In this document: positions 1-8,676 of the stretch, in pieces
Position numbering within the stretch: the stretch's first letter is position 1
Layout: the number at the start of each line of letters is the position of its first letter
Origin: Microbacterium sp. LWH11-1.2
GTDB taxonomy: Bacteria; Actinomycetota; Actinomycetes; Actinomycetales; Microbacteriaceae
Assembly (NCBI RefSeq): GCF_038397745.1
Contig: NZ_CP151636.1
Span: forward strand, 3,348,001 to 3,412,000
Length of the DNA stretch: 64,000 nt
Reading direction: 5' to 3'
Translations under genes and position numbers: made by a program
Notes under the pieces: model-generated
Database searches by the model: none
What the model was told of the DNA's origin: nothing
The model's input: only the letters and a program-made list of their open reading frames with translations

Positions 1-652
1 AGTGCTCCTTCGGCCAGAAGATGTTGTTCGCGAAGAAGCCGTCGCCGTAGTAGGCGGCCTGCTCCGCGATCTCCGGGGTGCGGATCGAGCCGTGCCAGAC
101 GAAGGGCGCGATGCCGTCGAGGGGCCGGGGCGTGGAGGTGAACCCCTGCAGCGGCGTGCGGAACTTGCCCTCCCAGTCGACGACGTCCTCTCGCCACAGC
201 TTGTGCAGCAGCGCGTAGTTCTCGATCGCGAGCGGGAGTCCCTGACGGATGTCCTGGCCGAACCACGGGTACACCGGGCCCGTGTTGCCGCGACCGAGCA
301 TGAGGTCCATGCGGCCGTCGGACACGTGCTGCAGCATCGCGTACTCCTCGGCGATGCGCACCGGGTCGTTCGTCGTGATGAGCGTGGTCGAGGTGGAGAC
401 GATCAGACGCTCGGTCCGCGCCGCGAGGGCGGCGAGGAACGTCGTGGGGCTCGATGACCAGAACGGCGGGTTGTGGTGCTCGCCGATCGCGAACACGTCG
501 AGACCGACCTCTTCGGCGTGCGTGGCGATGGTCAGCGTCGCCTTGATCCGCTCCTGCTCGCTGGGCGTGATGCCCGTGGTGGGATCGCGGGTGATGTCGC
601 TGACCGACATGATGCCGAACTGCATCGCCTGCGCGCCTGACTGCTCGCTCAT
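1..652 (-). CDS. LLM-class flavin-dependent oxidoreductase (3' end cut by window edge)
   Basis: Luciferase-like monooxygenase family enzyme, expected to use reduced flavin to oxidise an unidentified small substrate. The reverse-strand reading frame starts at ATG 652 (MSEQSGAQAMQFGIMSV) and stays open to base 1, giving at least 217 residues. Family hallmarks are visible: GLDVFAIGEHHNPPF near residue 50, the ISTSTTLITTNDPVRIAEEYAMLQ-type barrel strand (in two parts here), and SDGRMDLMLGRGNTGPVYPWFG near residue 115. A GGAG lies 6 nt upstream of the ATG. A second ATG at residue 10 is a possible alternative start. The C-terminus lies outside the window. Substrate cannot be inferred. Confidence 0.9.
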   Translation of the reverse strand, partial: MSEQSGAQAMQFGIMSVSDITRDPTTGITPSEQERIKATLTIATHAEEVGLDVFAIGEHHNPPFWSSSPTTFLAALAARTERLIVSTSTTLITTNDPVRIAEEYAMLQHVSDGRMDLMLGRGNTGPVYPWFGQDIRQGLPLAIENYALLHKLWREDVVDWEGKFRTPLQGFTSTPRPLDGIAPFVWHGSIRTPEIAEQAAYYGDGFFANNIFWPKEH

Positions 653-751
653 GATTGCTCCATTTTCCTCGAAGCGGATGACCGCGCATCCGTTTCTATT
701 CATTTGAATGTATATGAGTCAACGCGATGCGGACAACTTTATTCCCGACGG

Positions 752-757
752 TAGCCT
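752..757 (+). promoter_or_regulatory. -10 box TAGCCT of a leaderless promoter
   Basis: TAGCCT lies exactly 6 nt before ATG 764, so transcription should begin at or next to the start codon of the acyltransferase. Confidence 0.6.
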
Positions 758-763
758 CGGAGG

Positions 764-1894
764 ATGAGCAACGCAGCCGCGGCCTCCTCCGGCCCTCCGA
801 CCGCGTCGACGGCGCGCCCTCGTCGCCGCGTCCCGTTCTGGGACAACGCCCGCTACGCGTGCATCGTGCTGGTGGTGCTGGGCCACGCGATCCAGCGACT
901 CATCTACGACTCCGACATCGCGTTCGCGTTCTACCTGGCCCTCTACGCGTTCCACATGCCCGCATTCGCGATCATCTCCGGCTACTTCTCGAAGTCCGGT
1001 TCGCCGACCAGGACGCAGATGGCCAGGGTCATCACCGACATCCTGGTGCCATACCTCATCTTCGAGGTGCTGTGGACGCTCACCAAGTGGCTCGTCGAAG
1101 GTCAGGCCAACCCCAACATCACCAAGCCGTCCTGGACGCTCTGGTTCCTGCTCGCGCTGGGGATCTTCCGCCTGATGCTCCCCTATCTCGCCCTGCTGCG
1201 CTGGCCGCTGGCCTGGACGATCGTGATCTCGATCGGCGTCGGGTACCTGCCCAACGTCGACAGCACGTTCTCGCTCTCGCGGACGCTCGGCCTGCTGCCG
1301 TTCTTCGCGTTCGGATGGTGGCTCCGGGAGCGCGACATCGTCGCCCGGTTCCGCCTCCTCGACTTCCGCCCCTGGTGGGTGCGGGTCGCGGCCGTCGCGG
1401 TGCTCGCGGCGACGGGCTGGGCGGCATGGAACTGGCTTCCGGTGTGGCAGGCGATCGACCTGCGGCACTGGCTGTTCTACGAGGACTCGTACGCCGACCT
1501 CGGCGGCGAGCAATGGTGGGCCGGCGGCCTCCGGTTCGCGCTCATGCTGCTCGCCGTCGTCCTCTGCGCCGCGTTCTTCGCGCTCATCCCCCGCGGGACC
1601 TACTGGTGGACGCACTTCGGCCAGTACACGATGTACGTTTTCCTCCTGCACTCGTTCGTGCTGTACCCCTTCCGCGAGTCCGGCGCCCTGCGCGACCTCG
1701 AGCCGACCTGGATCTGGCTGCCTCTCGTCACGATCCTGTCCGTCGTCGTCGCGCTGGCGCTGGCGACGAAACCCGTGCGTCACCTGTTCCGCCCGCTGGT
1801 CGAACCGCGGCCGAAGTGGCTGTTCGCCGACCCCGCTCTCGCCTCCCGCGAGGGGCGGAGGAACGACCCGACCGGATCGCGCCGACCGCGATAG
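764..1894 (+). CDS. Acyltransferase-3 family membrane protein
   Basis: Integral membrane O-acyltransferase of the type related to fucose 4-O-acetylases (acyltransferase 3 family). Such enzymes transfer acyl groups onto envelope sugars or small molecules. The 376-residue protein begins with a short polar tail, then VPFWDNARYACIVLVVLGHA, the conserved first helix with the family His after the helix (GHA). About ten hydrophobic segments follow, and a charged C-terminal tail ends it. ATG 764 is chosen because TAGCCT sits 6 nt upstream, although GGAGG directly abuts the ATG. The stop codon TAG at 1892-1894 is also the first half of the -10 box of the next gene. The acceptor is unknown. Confidence 0.82.
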   Translation: MSNAAAASSGPPTASTARPRRRVPFWDNARYACIVLVVLGHAIQRLIYDSDIAFAFYLALYAFHMPAFAIISGYFSKSGSPTRTQMARVITDILVPYLIFEVLWTLTKWLVEGQANPNITKPSWTLWFLLALGIFRLMLPYLALLRWPLAWTIVISIGVGYLPNVDSTFSLSRTLGLLPFFAFGWWLRERDIVARFRLLDFRPWWVRVAAVAVLAATGWAAWNWLPVWQAIDLRHWLFYEDSYADLGGEQWWAGGLRFALMLLAVVLCAAFFALIPRGTYWWTHFGQYTMYVFLLHSFVLYPFRESGALRDLEPTWIWLPLVTILSVVVALALATKPVRHLFRPLVEPRPKWLFADPALASREGRRNDPTGSRRPR

Positions 1895-1897
1895 CCT
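1892..1897 (+). promoter_or_regulatory. -10 box TAGCCT of a leaderless promoter
   Basis: TAGCCT ends 6 nt before ATG 1904. Its TAG is also the stop codon of the upstream acyltransferase. Confidence 0.55.
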
Positions 1898-1903
1898 GAA
1901 CGG

Positions 1904-2767
1904 ATGCTCCGCGCCTCGACCATCCGTGATCGGATCGTCCGGCAGGTGGAGGCATCCGGCTTCGGAGCGCACGGACTGCACGTCCTCATCGGCGCGGAAG
2001 CGGCGGACCACCGTTGGACCCCCGACATCCGCGAGGACGTGCATTCCGCGGCGAAGGGCGTCTGCGTCCTGGCGGCCGGTATCGCCGCCGACGAGGGGCT
2101 CATCGATCTCGACGCCCCGATCGGGGTCTACGTCGGCGACGTCGATCTCGGCCCCGGGGTCGATCGCGTGACGCTCCGCCGCCTGCTGAGCATGACGAGC
2201 GGCGTCGACCTGCCGTGGTCGGAGACGATGATGACCGACTGGCCCGACCTCGCGATCGAGTTCCTGGGCCGCCCGTCACGGGGACCGGTGTTCCAGTACT
2301 CGAACGCCAGCACCTACACGGCGATGGCCGTGCTCGCCCGTCGGGTCGGCGATGTCGCCGAGTATCTCGATCCGCGGCTGTTCCGTCCGCTCGGCATCCA
2401 CGACGTCGCCTGGGAGCGCTGCCCGAACGGCCGGATCGTCGCCGGCGGAGGGCTCGCGCTGCGCACCGAGGAGCTGGCTCGCATCGGCGCGCTGATCCGC
2501 GATCGCGGCATGCGGGAGAGGACGAGGCTGATCTCGGCGGAGTGGATCGACGCGATGCACTCCTCCTGGGTCGTGGCGGGAGCGACGCCCGGTTACGACC
2601 GCTACGCGCTCGCGGGCTGGGGCGGACCGGGCCGCGCATGGCGGCTGCACGGCGCCTACGGCCAGCTGCTCATCTTCGTGGACGATGCCGTGGTGACCAT
2701 CACGGCGGACGATCATCCGGGCGCCGACGCCATGGCGGCCGCCATCGTGCGGATGCTCGAGGGCTGA
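1904..2767 (+). CDS. Serine hydrolase, beta-lactamase/class C-like
   Basis: Penicillin-binding/beta-lactamase fold serine hydrolase, 287 residues, shorter than secreted class C enzymes and without a signal peptide, so probably cytoplasmic. The nucleophile motif SxxK is S48-A-A-K51, the YxN motif is Y132-S-N134, and an HGAYG segment near residue 250 occupies the KTG position. Likely an esterase or peptidase-like hydrolase rather than a resistance determinant; the substrate is unknown. It follows the acyltransferase by 9 bp and can be expressed from its own TAGCCT box or by read-through. It converges on efeB, with 4 bp between the two stops. Confidence 0.85.
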   Translation: MLRASTIRDRIVRQVEASGFGAHGLHVLIGAEAADHRWTPDIREDVHSAAKGVCVLAAGIAADEGLIDLDAPIGVYVGDVDLGPGVDRVTLRRLLSMTSGVDLPWSETMMTDWPDLAIEFLGRPSRGPVFQYSNASTYTAMAVLARRVGDVAEYLDPRLFRPLGIHDVAWERCPNGRIVAGGGLALRTEELARIGALIRDRGMRERTRLISAEWIDAMHSSWVVAGATPGYDRYALAGWGGPGRAWRLHGAYGQLLIFVDDAVVTITADDHPGADAMAAAIVRMLEG

Positions 2768-2771
2768 CCCG

Positions 2772-4082
2772 CTAGGCGAAGAGTTCGGCGCCCACGTAGG
2801 AGCCGGGCTTCACACCGGCGGGGATCGCCCAGATGCCCGAGCCGACATGCCGGATGTACTCGTTCAGGAGATCGGTCGACAGGCGGCGCTGCAGGGTGAT
2901 GAACTGCGCGGGGTCGCGCTGGTAGGACAGGAAGAAGAGCCCGGCGTCGAGCCTGCCCAGCTCGTTGTTGCCGTCGACGTAGTTGTAGCCGCGGCGGAGG
3001 ATGCGGATGCCCTCGTTCTGCTCCGGGTGGGCGAGGCGCACGTGGCTGTTCGCATCGATCGATGCGCCGCCGAAGTCGGGCGCCGTGAACTCGTCACCCC
3101 CGGAGAGCGGCGCGCCCTCCCCCTTGTCCCGGCCGATGATCGTGTCCTGCTCGGCGAGACGGACGCGGTCCCACGTCTCGATGAGCATCGCGATCTTGCG
3201 GGCCACCAGGTACGACCCGCCCGTGAGCCAGGCCGGTTCGTCGTCGGACGCGACCCACACGTGATCATCGAGTGCTGCCGCATCGTCGGCCAGGATGTTC
3301 GCTGTGCCGTCCTTGAACCCGAAGAGGTTCCGCGGGGTCGCCTGGGCGGAGGTGGTGCGCGACGTCTTGCCGAATCCCAGCTGCGACCACCGCAGCCGCG
3401 CACGGCCGAAAGCGATCCGGCTGAGGTTGCGGATCGCGTGCACCGCGACCTGCGGGTCGTCGGCGCACGCCTGGACGCAGAGGTCGCCGTGCGACGCCTG
3501 CGGGTTCAGGTCGTCTCCGAGGAACGCCGGCAGCCGCTCCAGGCCGGATGGACGGAGGGACGCGATGCCGTAGCGGTCGCCGTCCTCGTTCTCGAAGAGT
3601 CCTGGCCCGAATCCGAAGGTGATCGTGAGACCGGCGGCCGGAAGCCCCAGCGCCTCGCCGGTGTCATCCGGGGGCGCCTCCGCCGGACCGCCGACCGCGC
3701 CGCTGGCGCTCACCTCGAGCCCCTGCGTCATACGCGCGGCCGCGTACGACCAGTCCTGCAGCAGCGAGATGAGGTCGTCGCGATCCGTGCGCGGCATCAT
3801 GTCGAAGCTCGCGAAGTGGAGGTGGTCCTGCACGGATGTCGTGATGCCGGCCTGGTGCGCGCCGAAGAACTCATGCACGGGCTGCGCGTCGGCGTGTGCG
3901 CGCTCTCGCCCGATCGCCACGCCGCCCGCGAGGCCGGCACCGGCACCCACCGCCAGTCCTGCGACACCGCCGCCGATGGCGAGGCCGAGCAGGCCGCGCC
4001 TGCTCAGCCCTGCCGGAGGGGATGCCGCAGCCGTGTCGGCCGTCGCCGTGTCGGCTGCGGCATCCTCTTCTGGTTCGTTCAC
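2772..4082 (-). CDS. efeB: EfeB: Dyp-type heme peroxidase of the Efe iron system
   Basis: Dye-decolourising-type heme peroxidase, 436 residues, exported by the Tat pathway. It works with EfeO and EfeU in ferrous or heme-iron uptake. The N-terminus has a long acidic/Ala region, then SRRGLLGLAIGGGVAG, a twin-arginine signal and hydrophobic helix. Catalytic features are GFKDGTAN (distal Asp), a HVRLAHPEQN segment with the heme-ligand His, and RRGYNYVDG downstream. It is the last gene of a three-gene operon, starting 26 bp after efeO. Length and order match the standard actinobacterial efeUOB set. Confidence 0.95.
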   Translation of the reverse strand: MNEPEEDAAADTATADTAAASPPAGLSRRGLLGLAIGGGVAGLAVGAGAGLAGGVAIGRERAHADAQPVHEFFGAHQAGITTSVQDHLHFASFDMMPRTDRDDLISLLQDWSYAAARMTQGLEVSASGAVGGPAEAPPDDTGEALGLPAAGLTITFGFGPGLFENEDGDRYGIASLRPSGLERLPAFLGDDLNPQASHGDLCVQACADDPQVAVHAIRNLSRIAFGRARLRWSQLGFGKTSRTTSAQATPRNLFGFKDGTANILADDAAALDDHVWVASDDEPAWLTGGSYLVARKIAMLIETWDRVRLAEQDTIIGRDKGEGAPLSGGDEFTAPDFGGASIDANSHVRLAHPEQNEGIRILRRGYNYVDGNNELGRLDAGLFFLSYQRDPAQFITLQRRLSTDLLNEYIRHVGSGIWAIPAGVKPGSYVGAELFA

Positions 4083-4108
4083 GTCCGCGATCGTACCGGC
4101 TCGGGCGA

Positions 4109-5341
4109 TCAGTCGAGGACCGTGCCGGTCAGCTGCGACAGCGGCTCGGCCAGCGCGTTGATCAGATCGGTGAACTCGCGCTTGTCCGCCTCGGTGAGCT
4201 GCGAGTACCCGACGAACCCGTCGGTCAGCGACCCGTGCGCGGCGAGCGACTCCTCGAGCGCCGCGTAGCCGGCTTCGATCTCCTCGACGAGAGCCTTGCC
4301 GTCATCGCCCTGCGCGGTGGCGAAGTCCTGCACGAGGGAGAACGCCATCTTGGAGCCCTCGACGTTCGCGGCGAAGTCGTACAGGTCGGTCCCGGACCAC
4401 CAGTCCTCCTCGCCGGAGATCTTGCCCGTCGCGACCTCGTCGAGCAGCGCGATCGCGCCGTTGGAGATGCCGCCGATGCCCTGGTCGTCCAGCGCCGTGG
4501 TGAAGTCGTCCGAGTGGACGTAGTCGTAGAGCTCCTGGGCATCGGCGAGCAGAAGGTCGCCGAAGTCTGCCCGCTCCTGCGGAGTCGACGGCGCCCAGTC
4601 CTGCCAGGCGGGGGTCTCTCCGTCGGCGTTCAGCGCGTCCTGCGCGGGCACCCAGAGGTCCTTCTCGATGCGGTGGAAGCCGGTCCAGTCCAGACCCTCG
4701 GCGACCGCGTCGACCTCGCGGTAGTCGATGCGCGGGTCGAGATCGCCCAGCGCCTCGGCGACGGGCTCGATGCGCTCGTAGTACGCGCGCACCTGCGGGA
4801 AGAGCGCGCGCGCCGTCTCGTCGTCTCCCGACTCGTATGCGGCGACGAAGTCCTCGACGGCCGGCACGAGCTGGCCGACCTGGTCCTTCACGAAGGCCGC
4901 GTACAGATCGACCGCCTTCTGCTTCTGCTCGGCGTCGGGTCCGTCGACCGACACGCGGTCACCCGTGACGGTGAACGCCGCCTTTCCGACGCCCTCGCCG
5001 ATCATGCCCGGCTTGCAGAGCGTGAAGTAGTCACCCGGCTGCGCCACGACGGTCAGCGTGCGGGATGCCGCGGGTGCGATGTTCTCGACCTCGCCGACGA
5101 TGCGCAGACCGTCCTCCGCGAGCAGGTAGAACTCCGAGACCTGGTCGGTGTCGTTCGTCACGTCGAACGTCAGCGTCCCGCTCTTCGCCGTCGCCGCCGA
5201 CACGGCGCAGTCCGCGTCTGTCGAGGAGACGTCGAAGGCCGCTGCGGCGTCGACGTCGCTCTTCGCGACGCAACCGCTCAGGACGAGTGCGGCGGCGCCG
5301 GTGGCGGCCACCGCCCCGAGGATCCGATGGAAGGTGGTCAT
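4109..5341 (-). CDS. efeO: EfeO: iron-binding lipoprotein (cupredoxin + M75)
   Basis: Surface lipoprotein of the EfeUOB system that binds iron and passes it to the EfeU permease. The 410-residue protein starts MTTFHRILGAVAATG and has lipobox LVLSGC at about residues 18-23. An N-terminal cupredoxin-like domain follows, then the M75 (imelysin-like) domain with the metal motif HRIE in GFHRIEKDLW. The start at 5341 is supported by AAGGAG 6 nt upstream and by an ATGA overlap with the efeU stop, implying translational coupling. The reading frame stays open further upstream, but that part is antisense-like sequence inside efeU. Confidence 0.94.
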   Translation of the reverse strand: MTTFHRILGAVAATGAAALVLSGCVAKSDVDAAAAFDVSSTDADCAVSAATAKSGTLTFDVTNDTDQVSEFYLLAEDGLRIVGEVENIAPAASRTLTVVAQPGDYFTLCKPGMIGEGVGKAAFTVTGDRVSVDGPDAEQKQKAVDLYAAFVKDQVGQLVPAVEDFVAAYESGDDETARALFPQVRAYYERIEPVAEALGDLDPRIDYREVDAVAEGLDWTGFHRIEKDLWVPAQDALNADGETPAWQDWAPSTPQERADFGDLLLADAQELYDYVHSDDFTTALDDQGIGGISNGAIALLDEVATGKISGEEDWWSGTDLYDFAANVEGSKMAFSLVQDFATAQGDDGKALVEEIEAGYAALEESLAAHGSLTDGFVGYSQLTEADKREFTDLINALAEPLSQLTGTVLD

Positions 5342-6282
5342 GCTGCTCCTTGTGGTGAGTGGGATGCCGTTGCGAGCTGCGGATCCGTCGACGCTCGCTG
5401 CGTCGACGGTCGCCGCGAGCGGAGACCGCGGATGTACAGGTATCCGACGATGAGGATGTAGAGCGTCCACGCGATCACCTGCAGCCAGGTCATCGCGGGC
5501 ATGAACCCGACGGTGGCCTGCAGGATCGCCGCGAGCGGTCCGCCGGGCGCGATCGTCGCCGAGACGTCGAACGCCCAGCCGAACGGCAGGCCCGCCCAGC
5601 CGACCGCCACACCGCCCGTGACCGGGTCGATCGGAGCCGCCGCGGTGAACGGCCCGGGAAGGGCGCCGGCCTCCTGGAGGTCCATGAGCGCATAGGCGAG
5701 CACGCCGGCCGCGACGATGACGAGGAAGCCGCCGGTCCAGGCGAAGAATCGGCGCAGGTCCAGCTTCACGGCGCCGCGGGAGATCAGCCAGCCGACGATG
5801 ACGGCGGTGACGAGCCCGAGGAGCGCTCCGAGCAGGGCGGAGGGCGCGTCGCCGAACGACTGCACCATCGACCACAGGAGCAGGGTCGTCTCGATCCCCT
5901 CGCGGGCGACGGAGACGAAGCCGATCGCGATGAGGGCCCAGAGCCCGCCGACGGTGAGCGCGCGGTCGATGCCGCCCTCGAGAGTCGCCTTCATCGTGCG
6001 GCCGGCGCGCTGCATCCAGAAGATCATCCAGGTCACCATGCCGACCGCGAGCAGCGAGAGGCCGCCGCCGATCAGTTCCTGGGCGGTGAAGGTGAGCTCG
6101 TACGCACCGAAGGTGAGCACCGCTCCGATCCCGAGGGCGAGCGCGATCGCGAGCCCGACACCGGCCCAGAGCTTCGGGAGCGCGTCCTGGCGTCCGAGCC
6201 GACGGAGGTAGGCGACGAGGATGCCGACGACGAGCGCGGCTTCGAGGCCCTCGCGAAGGCCGATGAGGAAGGTGGCGAGCAC
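5338..6282 (-). CDS. efeU: EfeU/FTR1-family iron permease
   Basis: Seven-helix FTR1-type iron permease, first gene of the efe operon. Both signature iron motifs are present: REGLEAALVVGIL near residue 10 and REGIETTLLL in the fourth helix. I place the start at GTG 6282, giving the usual N-terminus VLATFLIGLREG (314 residues). An in-frame ATG at 6321 would add 13 residues but lies inside the iron box, and its product would have an unusual polar leader. No strong ribosome site precedes GTG 6282, so the start is less sure than the identity. The last base of the stop overlaps the efeO ATG. Confidence 0.92.
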   Translation of the reverse strand: MLATFLIGLREGLEAALVVGILVAYLRRLGRQDALPKLWAGVGLAIALALGIGAVLTFGAYELTFTAQELIGGGLSLLAVGMVTWMIFWMQRAGRTMKATLEGGIDRALTVGGLWALIAIGFVSVAREGIETTLLLWSMVQSFGDAPSALLGALLGLVTAVIVGWLISRGAVKLDLRRFFAWTGGFLVIVAAGVLAYALMDLQEAGALPGPFTAAAPIDPVTGGVAVGWAGLPFGWAFDVSATIAPGGPLAAILQATVGFMPAMTWLQVIAWTLYILIVGYLYIRGLRSRRPSTQRASTDPQLATASHSPQGAA

Positions 6283-6308
6283 GGAATGATCGACTCTCTG
6301 GTGAACAC

Positions 6309-6327
6309 TGAGGTAAGGCATCCCTTA
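6309..6327. promoter_or_regulatory. DtxR/IdeR-type iron box
   Basis: The 19-mer TGAGGTAAGGCATCCCTTA agrees with the DtxR/IdeR consensus TTAGGTWAGSCTWACCTAA at 15 of 19 positions and contains the dyad TAAGG/CCTTA. On the reverse strand TAGAGT (6341-6336) is a plausible -10 just upstream, so the box would cover the first transcribed bases of efeUOB. Iron-dependent repression is inferred. Confidence 0.75.
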
Positions 6328-6335
6328 CTCACGAG

Positions 6336-6341
6336 ACTCTA
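6336..6341 (-). promoter_or_regulatory. Possible -10 box TAGAGT of efeUOB
   Basis: The reverse-strand hexamer TAGAGT lies 9 nt upstream of the iron box. Initiation here would give a leader of about 50 nt before GTG 6282. Confidence 0.4.
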
Positions 6342-6391
6342 GCACTGGGTAATGCGACGCAACACACGCCCGCCACCCCCGAAAGCCGACG

Positions 6392-6397
6392 TAGCCT
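6392..6397 (+). promoter_or_regulatory. -10 box TAGCCT of a leaderless promoter
   Basis: TAGCCT ends 6 nt before ATG 6404. No Shine-Dalgarno sequence lies between. Confidence 0.6.
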
Positions 6398-6403
6398 CGG
6401 TCC

Positions 6404-7408
6404 ATGGCTGAACTCTCGCTCCCCATCCTCGACCTCTCCCAGCTCGACGAAGGCCCCGAAGCCGCCGCTCGCTTCCGGGACGATCTGCGCGCGGCGACGC
6501 ACGACGTCGGATTCTTCTATCTCACCGGCACGGGCATCTCCCCCGAGCTGGAAGCGCGGCTCCACCGTGCGGCGCTCGACTTCTTCGCCCTCCCCGAAGC
6601 CGACAAGCTCGCGATCGAGAACGTGAAGAGCCCGCATTTCCGCGGATACACGCGCGTCGGCGGCGAACGGACGCAGGGAAAGGTCGACTGGCGCGAGCAG
6701 ATCGACATCGGGCCGGAGCGCGAGCCCGTCTCGGGCGGGCCCGCATTCAACCGCCTCACCGGCCCGAACCTGTGGCCCGAGGCGCAGCCCGAGCTCCGGG
6801 GCGTGGTCACCGAATGGCACGACACGCTCACCGCGATCGCCCGCAAACTGCTGGGCGCGTGGGCCGTGACGCTCGGAGCAGAGGAGACCTACTTCGACGG
6901 TCCCTTCCGTGACCCCTCCACCCTGATCAAGATCGTGCGCTACCCCGGTTCCCACGAGCCCGAGCCGCAGCAGGGCGTGGGCGCGCACAAGGACTCCGGC
7001 GTGCTGACGCTGCTCTGGGTCGAACCGGGCAAGGGCGGTCTTCAGGTCGAGCGCGACGGCGAATGGGTGTCGGCTCCTCCGGTCGACGGCGCTTTCGTCG
7101 TCAACATCGGCGAGCTTCTCGAATACGCGACCGGCGGGTATCTCAAAGCGACGAATCATCGGGTCATCTCTCCTCGTGCACCCGAGGAGCGCATCTCGAT
7201 CCCGTTCTTCTTCAACCCCGCGCTCGATCAGCAGCTCCCGCTGCTCGAGCTCCCTGCCGATCTGGCCGCCGCCGCCACGGGCATCACCGATGATCCGAGC
7301 AACCCGATTCACGCGACCTACGGCGAGAACGCCCTGAAGTCCCGGCTGCGCGCGCATCCCGATGTGGCGGCGATCCATCACCCCGACCTCGTGGGTGCAT
7401 CCGCCTGA
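6404..7408 (+). CDS. Isopenicillin N synthase-like 2OG-Fe(II) oxygenase
   Basis: Non-heme Fe(II) dioxygenase of the IPNS/2-oxoglutarate family, 334 residues. The N-terminal DIOX_N region is LPILDLSQLDEG to FFALPEADKLAIE. The iron triad is the HKD of GAHKDSGVLTLLW (HxD) and the His of TNHRVIS. The 2OG or substrate carboxylate Arg is in EERISIPFFF (RxS). No biosynthetic cluster surrounds it, so a housekeeping or catabolic hydroxylase is more likely than antibiotic synthesis. Expressed alone from the TAGCCT box, divergent from the iron operon; the two promoters share about 80 bp. Confidence 0.88.
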   Translation: MAELSLPILDLSQLDEGPEAAARFRDDLRAATHDVGFFYLTGTGISPELEARLHRAALDFFALPEADKLAIENVKSPHFRGYTRVGGERTQGKVDWREQIDIGPEREPVSGGPAFNRLTGPNLWPEAQPELRGVVTEWHDTLTAIARKLLGAWAVTLGAEETYFDGPFRDPSTLIKIVRYPGSHEPEPQQGVGAHKDSGVLTLLWVEPGKGGLQVERDGEWVSAPPVDGAFVVNIGELLEYATGGYLKATNHRVISPRAPEERISIPFFFNPALDQQLPLLELPADLAAAATGITDDPSNPIHATYGENALKSRLRAHPDVAAIHHPDLVGASA

Positions 7409-7432
7409 CGGCTGTCGGCGCAGCAGAGGAGC

Positions 7433-7774
7433 TCACGGCATCCGCTGCCCGCCGAGCTCGACGATCTCGCGCAGTGCACGCAGGTGCCCGTCGAAGGCGC
7501 TGAGCCCCGCTGCGGTCGAGCGCACCCACGTGCGCGGGCGGGTGCCCACGTATCCCTTGCGGCCCGTGACGTAGCCGGCCTGCTGCAGATGACTGATCGC
7601 CTTGCTGAGGGCGGAGTCGCTCGCCTGCAGGATCTCCGCGAGAGTGGCGAAGTCGAGCTCGATCCCCTCGCCGAGCGACGCCATCAGGGAGAAGCGGATG
7701 GGCGTGGAGAAGTTGTCGTCGAGGCGGGTTCTCGGATGCGCGGGGCCTCGAGCCTCCACACGATCAGCCATCAT
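7433..7774 (-). CDS. Winged-helix (MarR/HTH_27-type) transcriptional regulator
   Basis: Small DNA-binding regulator of 113 residues with a single winged-helix domain. The pattern is NFSTPIRFSLMASLGEG (helix 1), LAEILQASDSALSKAISHL (recognition helix) and GYVTGRKGYVG (wing), followed by a C-terminal helix that probably dimerises. ATG 7774 overlaps the TGA of the upstream membrane gene (ATGA), so the two are coupled. This pairing of a short winged-helix repressor with a membrane protein is common in actinobacteria and usually autoregulatory. Two identical-arm palindromes in front of the operon (8677-8692, 8702-8715) are the likely operators. Confidence 0.88.
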   Translation of the reverse strand: MMADRVEARGPAHPRTRLDDNFSTPIRFSLMASLGEGIELDFATLAEILQASDSALSKAISHLQQAGYVTGRKGYVGTRPRTWVRSTAAGLSAFDGHLRALREIVELGGQRMP

Positions 7775-8658
7775 GACCGTCGACTGTCGCGCGCGCGCCG
7801 CTGCTCCGGGAGCACGGCGGATCCGATCAGCAGGGCAGCGACCAGGGCGCCGCAGAGGAGGTAGGTCGACGTCGCCATCGGCCCCGAGTAGACCGTCTGC
7901 ACGTTCGCCCACAGCATCACCACGACGGTCAGTGCGTACGCCAGGAACTGCGGCCATCGCCAGTACCTGCCGAGAGCGGCCGGTCCGGCATCCGTCCTCC
8001 ACGCGATGAACCAGCCGACGACGATCATCATCAGCACCAGCGTCACGATGGACGTGGTCAGATCATCGCCGACGCCGATCGACAGCGTGGCCAGCGCCAG
8101 CAGCAGCCCGACGGATGCCGTGGCGATGCGCGTCCCGAGCGGGATCGGATCGCGCGCGGGGCGTGCGGCGGGAGCGCTTCCGCGCGTCTTCCAGAGCTGA
8201 GCGACCCCGACCCCTCCGAATCCGACGAGCATGATCGCGCCGGGGATGAAATACGCCCACATCGGTCGCGCTTCGGGTGAGATCAGCAGGGCGAAGAACG
8301 TTCCGACGACCGCGAGGGCGAAGAGGACGACGAAGACCATGTACCACCGTGTGGATCGTGGAGTGCGCCACTGCAGACCGTTCCGCTCGCCCACGCCCGC
8401 GATGATCTGCGATGTGACGAGGAGAAGGAAGAGAAGCGGCTGTGCGGCAGATGCCTCCGCCCGCACGACCAGGAGATACGCGGTGAAGATGGCCGCGGTC
8501 ACCACCGCCGTGACGATCGACTGCCAGGCGACGGCGCGCCGGTCGATCCGCTCCTCACGGCGCTGCTCGATCACCTCGATCTCGTCGAGGTAGAGTCGTG
8601 CGACCTCAGGAGACGGAGGGTCGAGCGGCCCGGATCCGTGCATCGGCCTCTGCTCCAT
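7771..8658 (-). CDS. Membrane protein of unknown function, partner of a winged-helix regulator
   Basis: The 295-residue protein is not recognised beyond being a multi-spanning membrane protein. A polar N-terminal segment (to about residue 45, with EVIEQRREERIDRR) precedes hydrophobic stretches beginning SIVTAVVTAAIFTAYLLVV, LLFLLLVTSQIIAG, YMVFVVLFALAVVGTFFALL, WAYFIPGAIMLVGFGG. Three or four more follow, about eight in all. ATG 8658 is preceded by GAGG-containing sequence at moderate distance. It is the first gene of a two-gene operon with the regulator at 7433. Its promoter has a clear TTGACG / TAGGAA pair with 17-bp spacing, overlapped by an operator. Confidence 0.75.
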   Translation of the reverse strand: MEQRPMHGSGPLDPPSPEVARLYLDEIEVIEQRREERIDRRAVAWQSIVTAVVTAAIFTAYLLVVRAEASAAQPLLFLLLVTSQIIAGVGERNGLQWRTPRSTRWYMVFVVLFALAVVGTFFALLISPEARPMWAYFIPGAIMLVGFGGVGVAQLWKTRGSAPAARPARDPIPLGTRIATASVGLLLALATLSIGVGDDLTTSIVTLVLMMIVVGWFIAWRTDAGPAALGRYWRWPQFLAYALTVVVMLWANVQTVYSGPMATSTYLLCGALVAALLIGSAVLPEQRRARDSRRS

Positions 8659-8676
8659 GGCGAACCTCGGCTTCCT

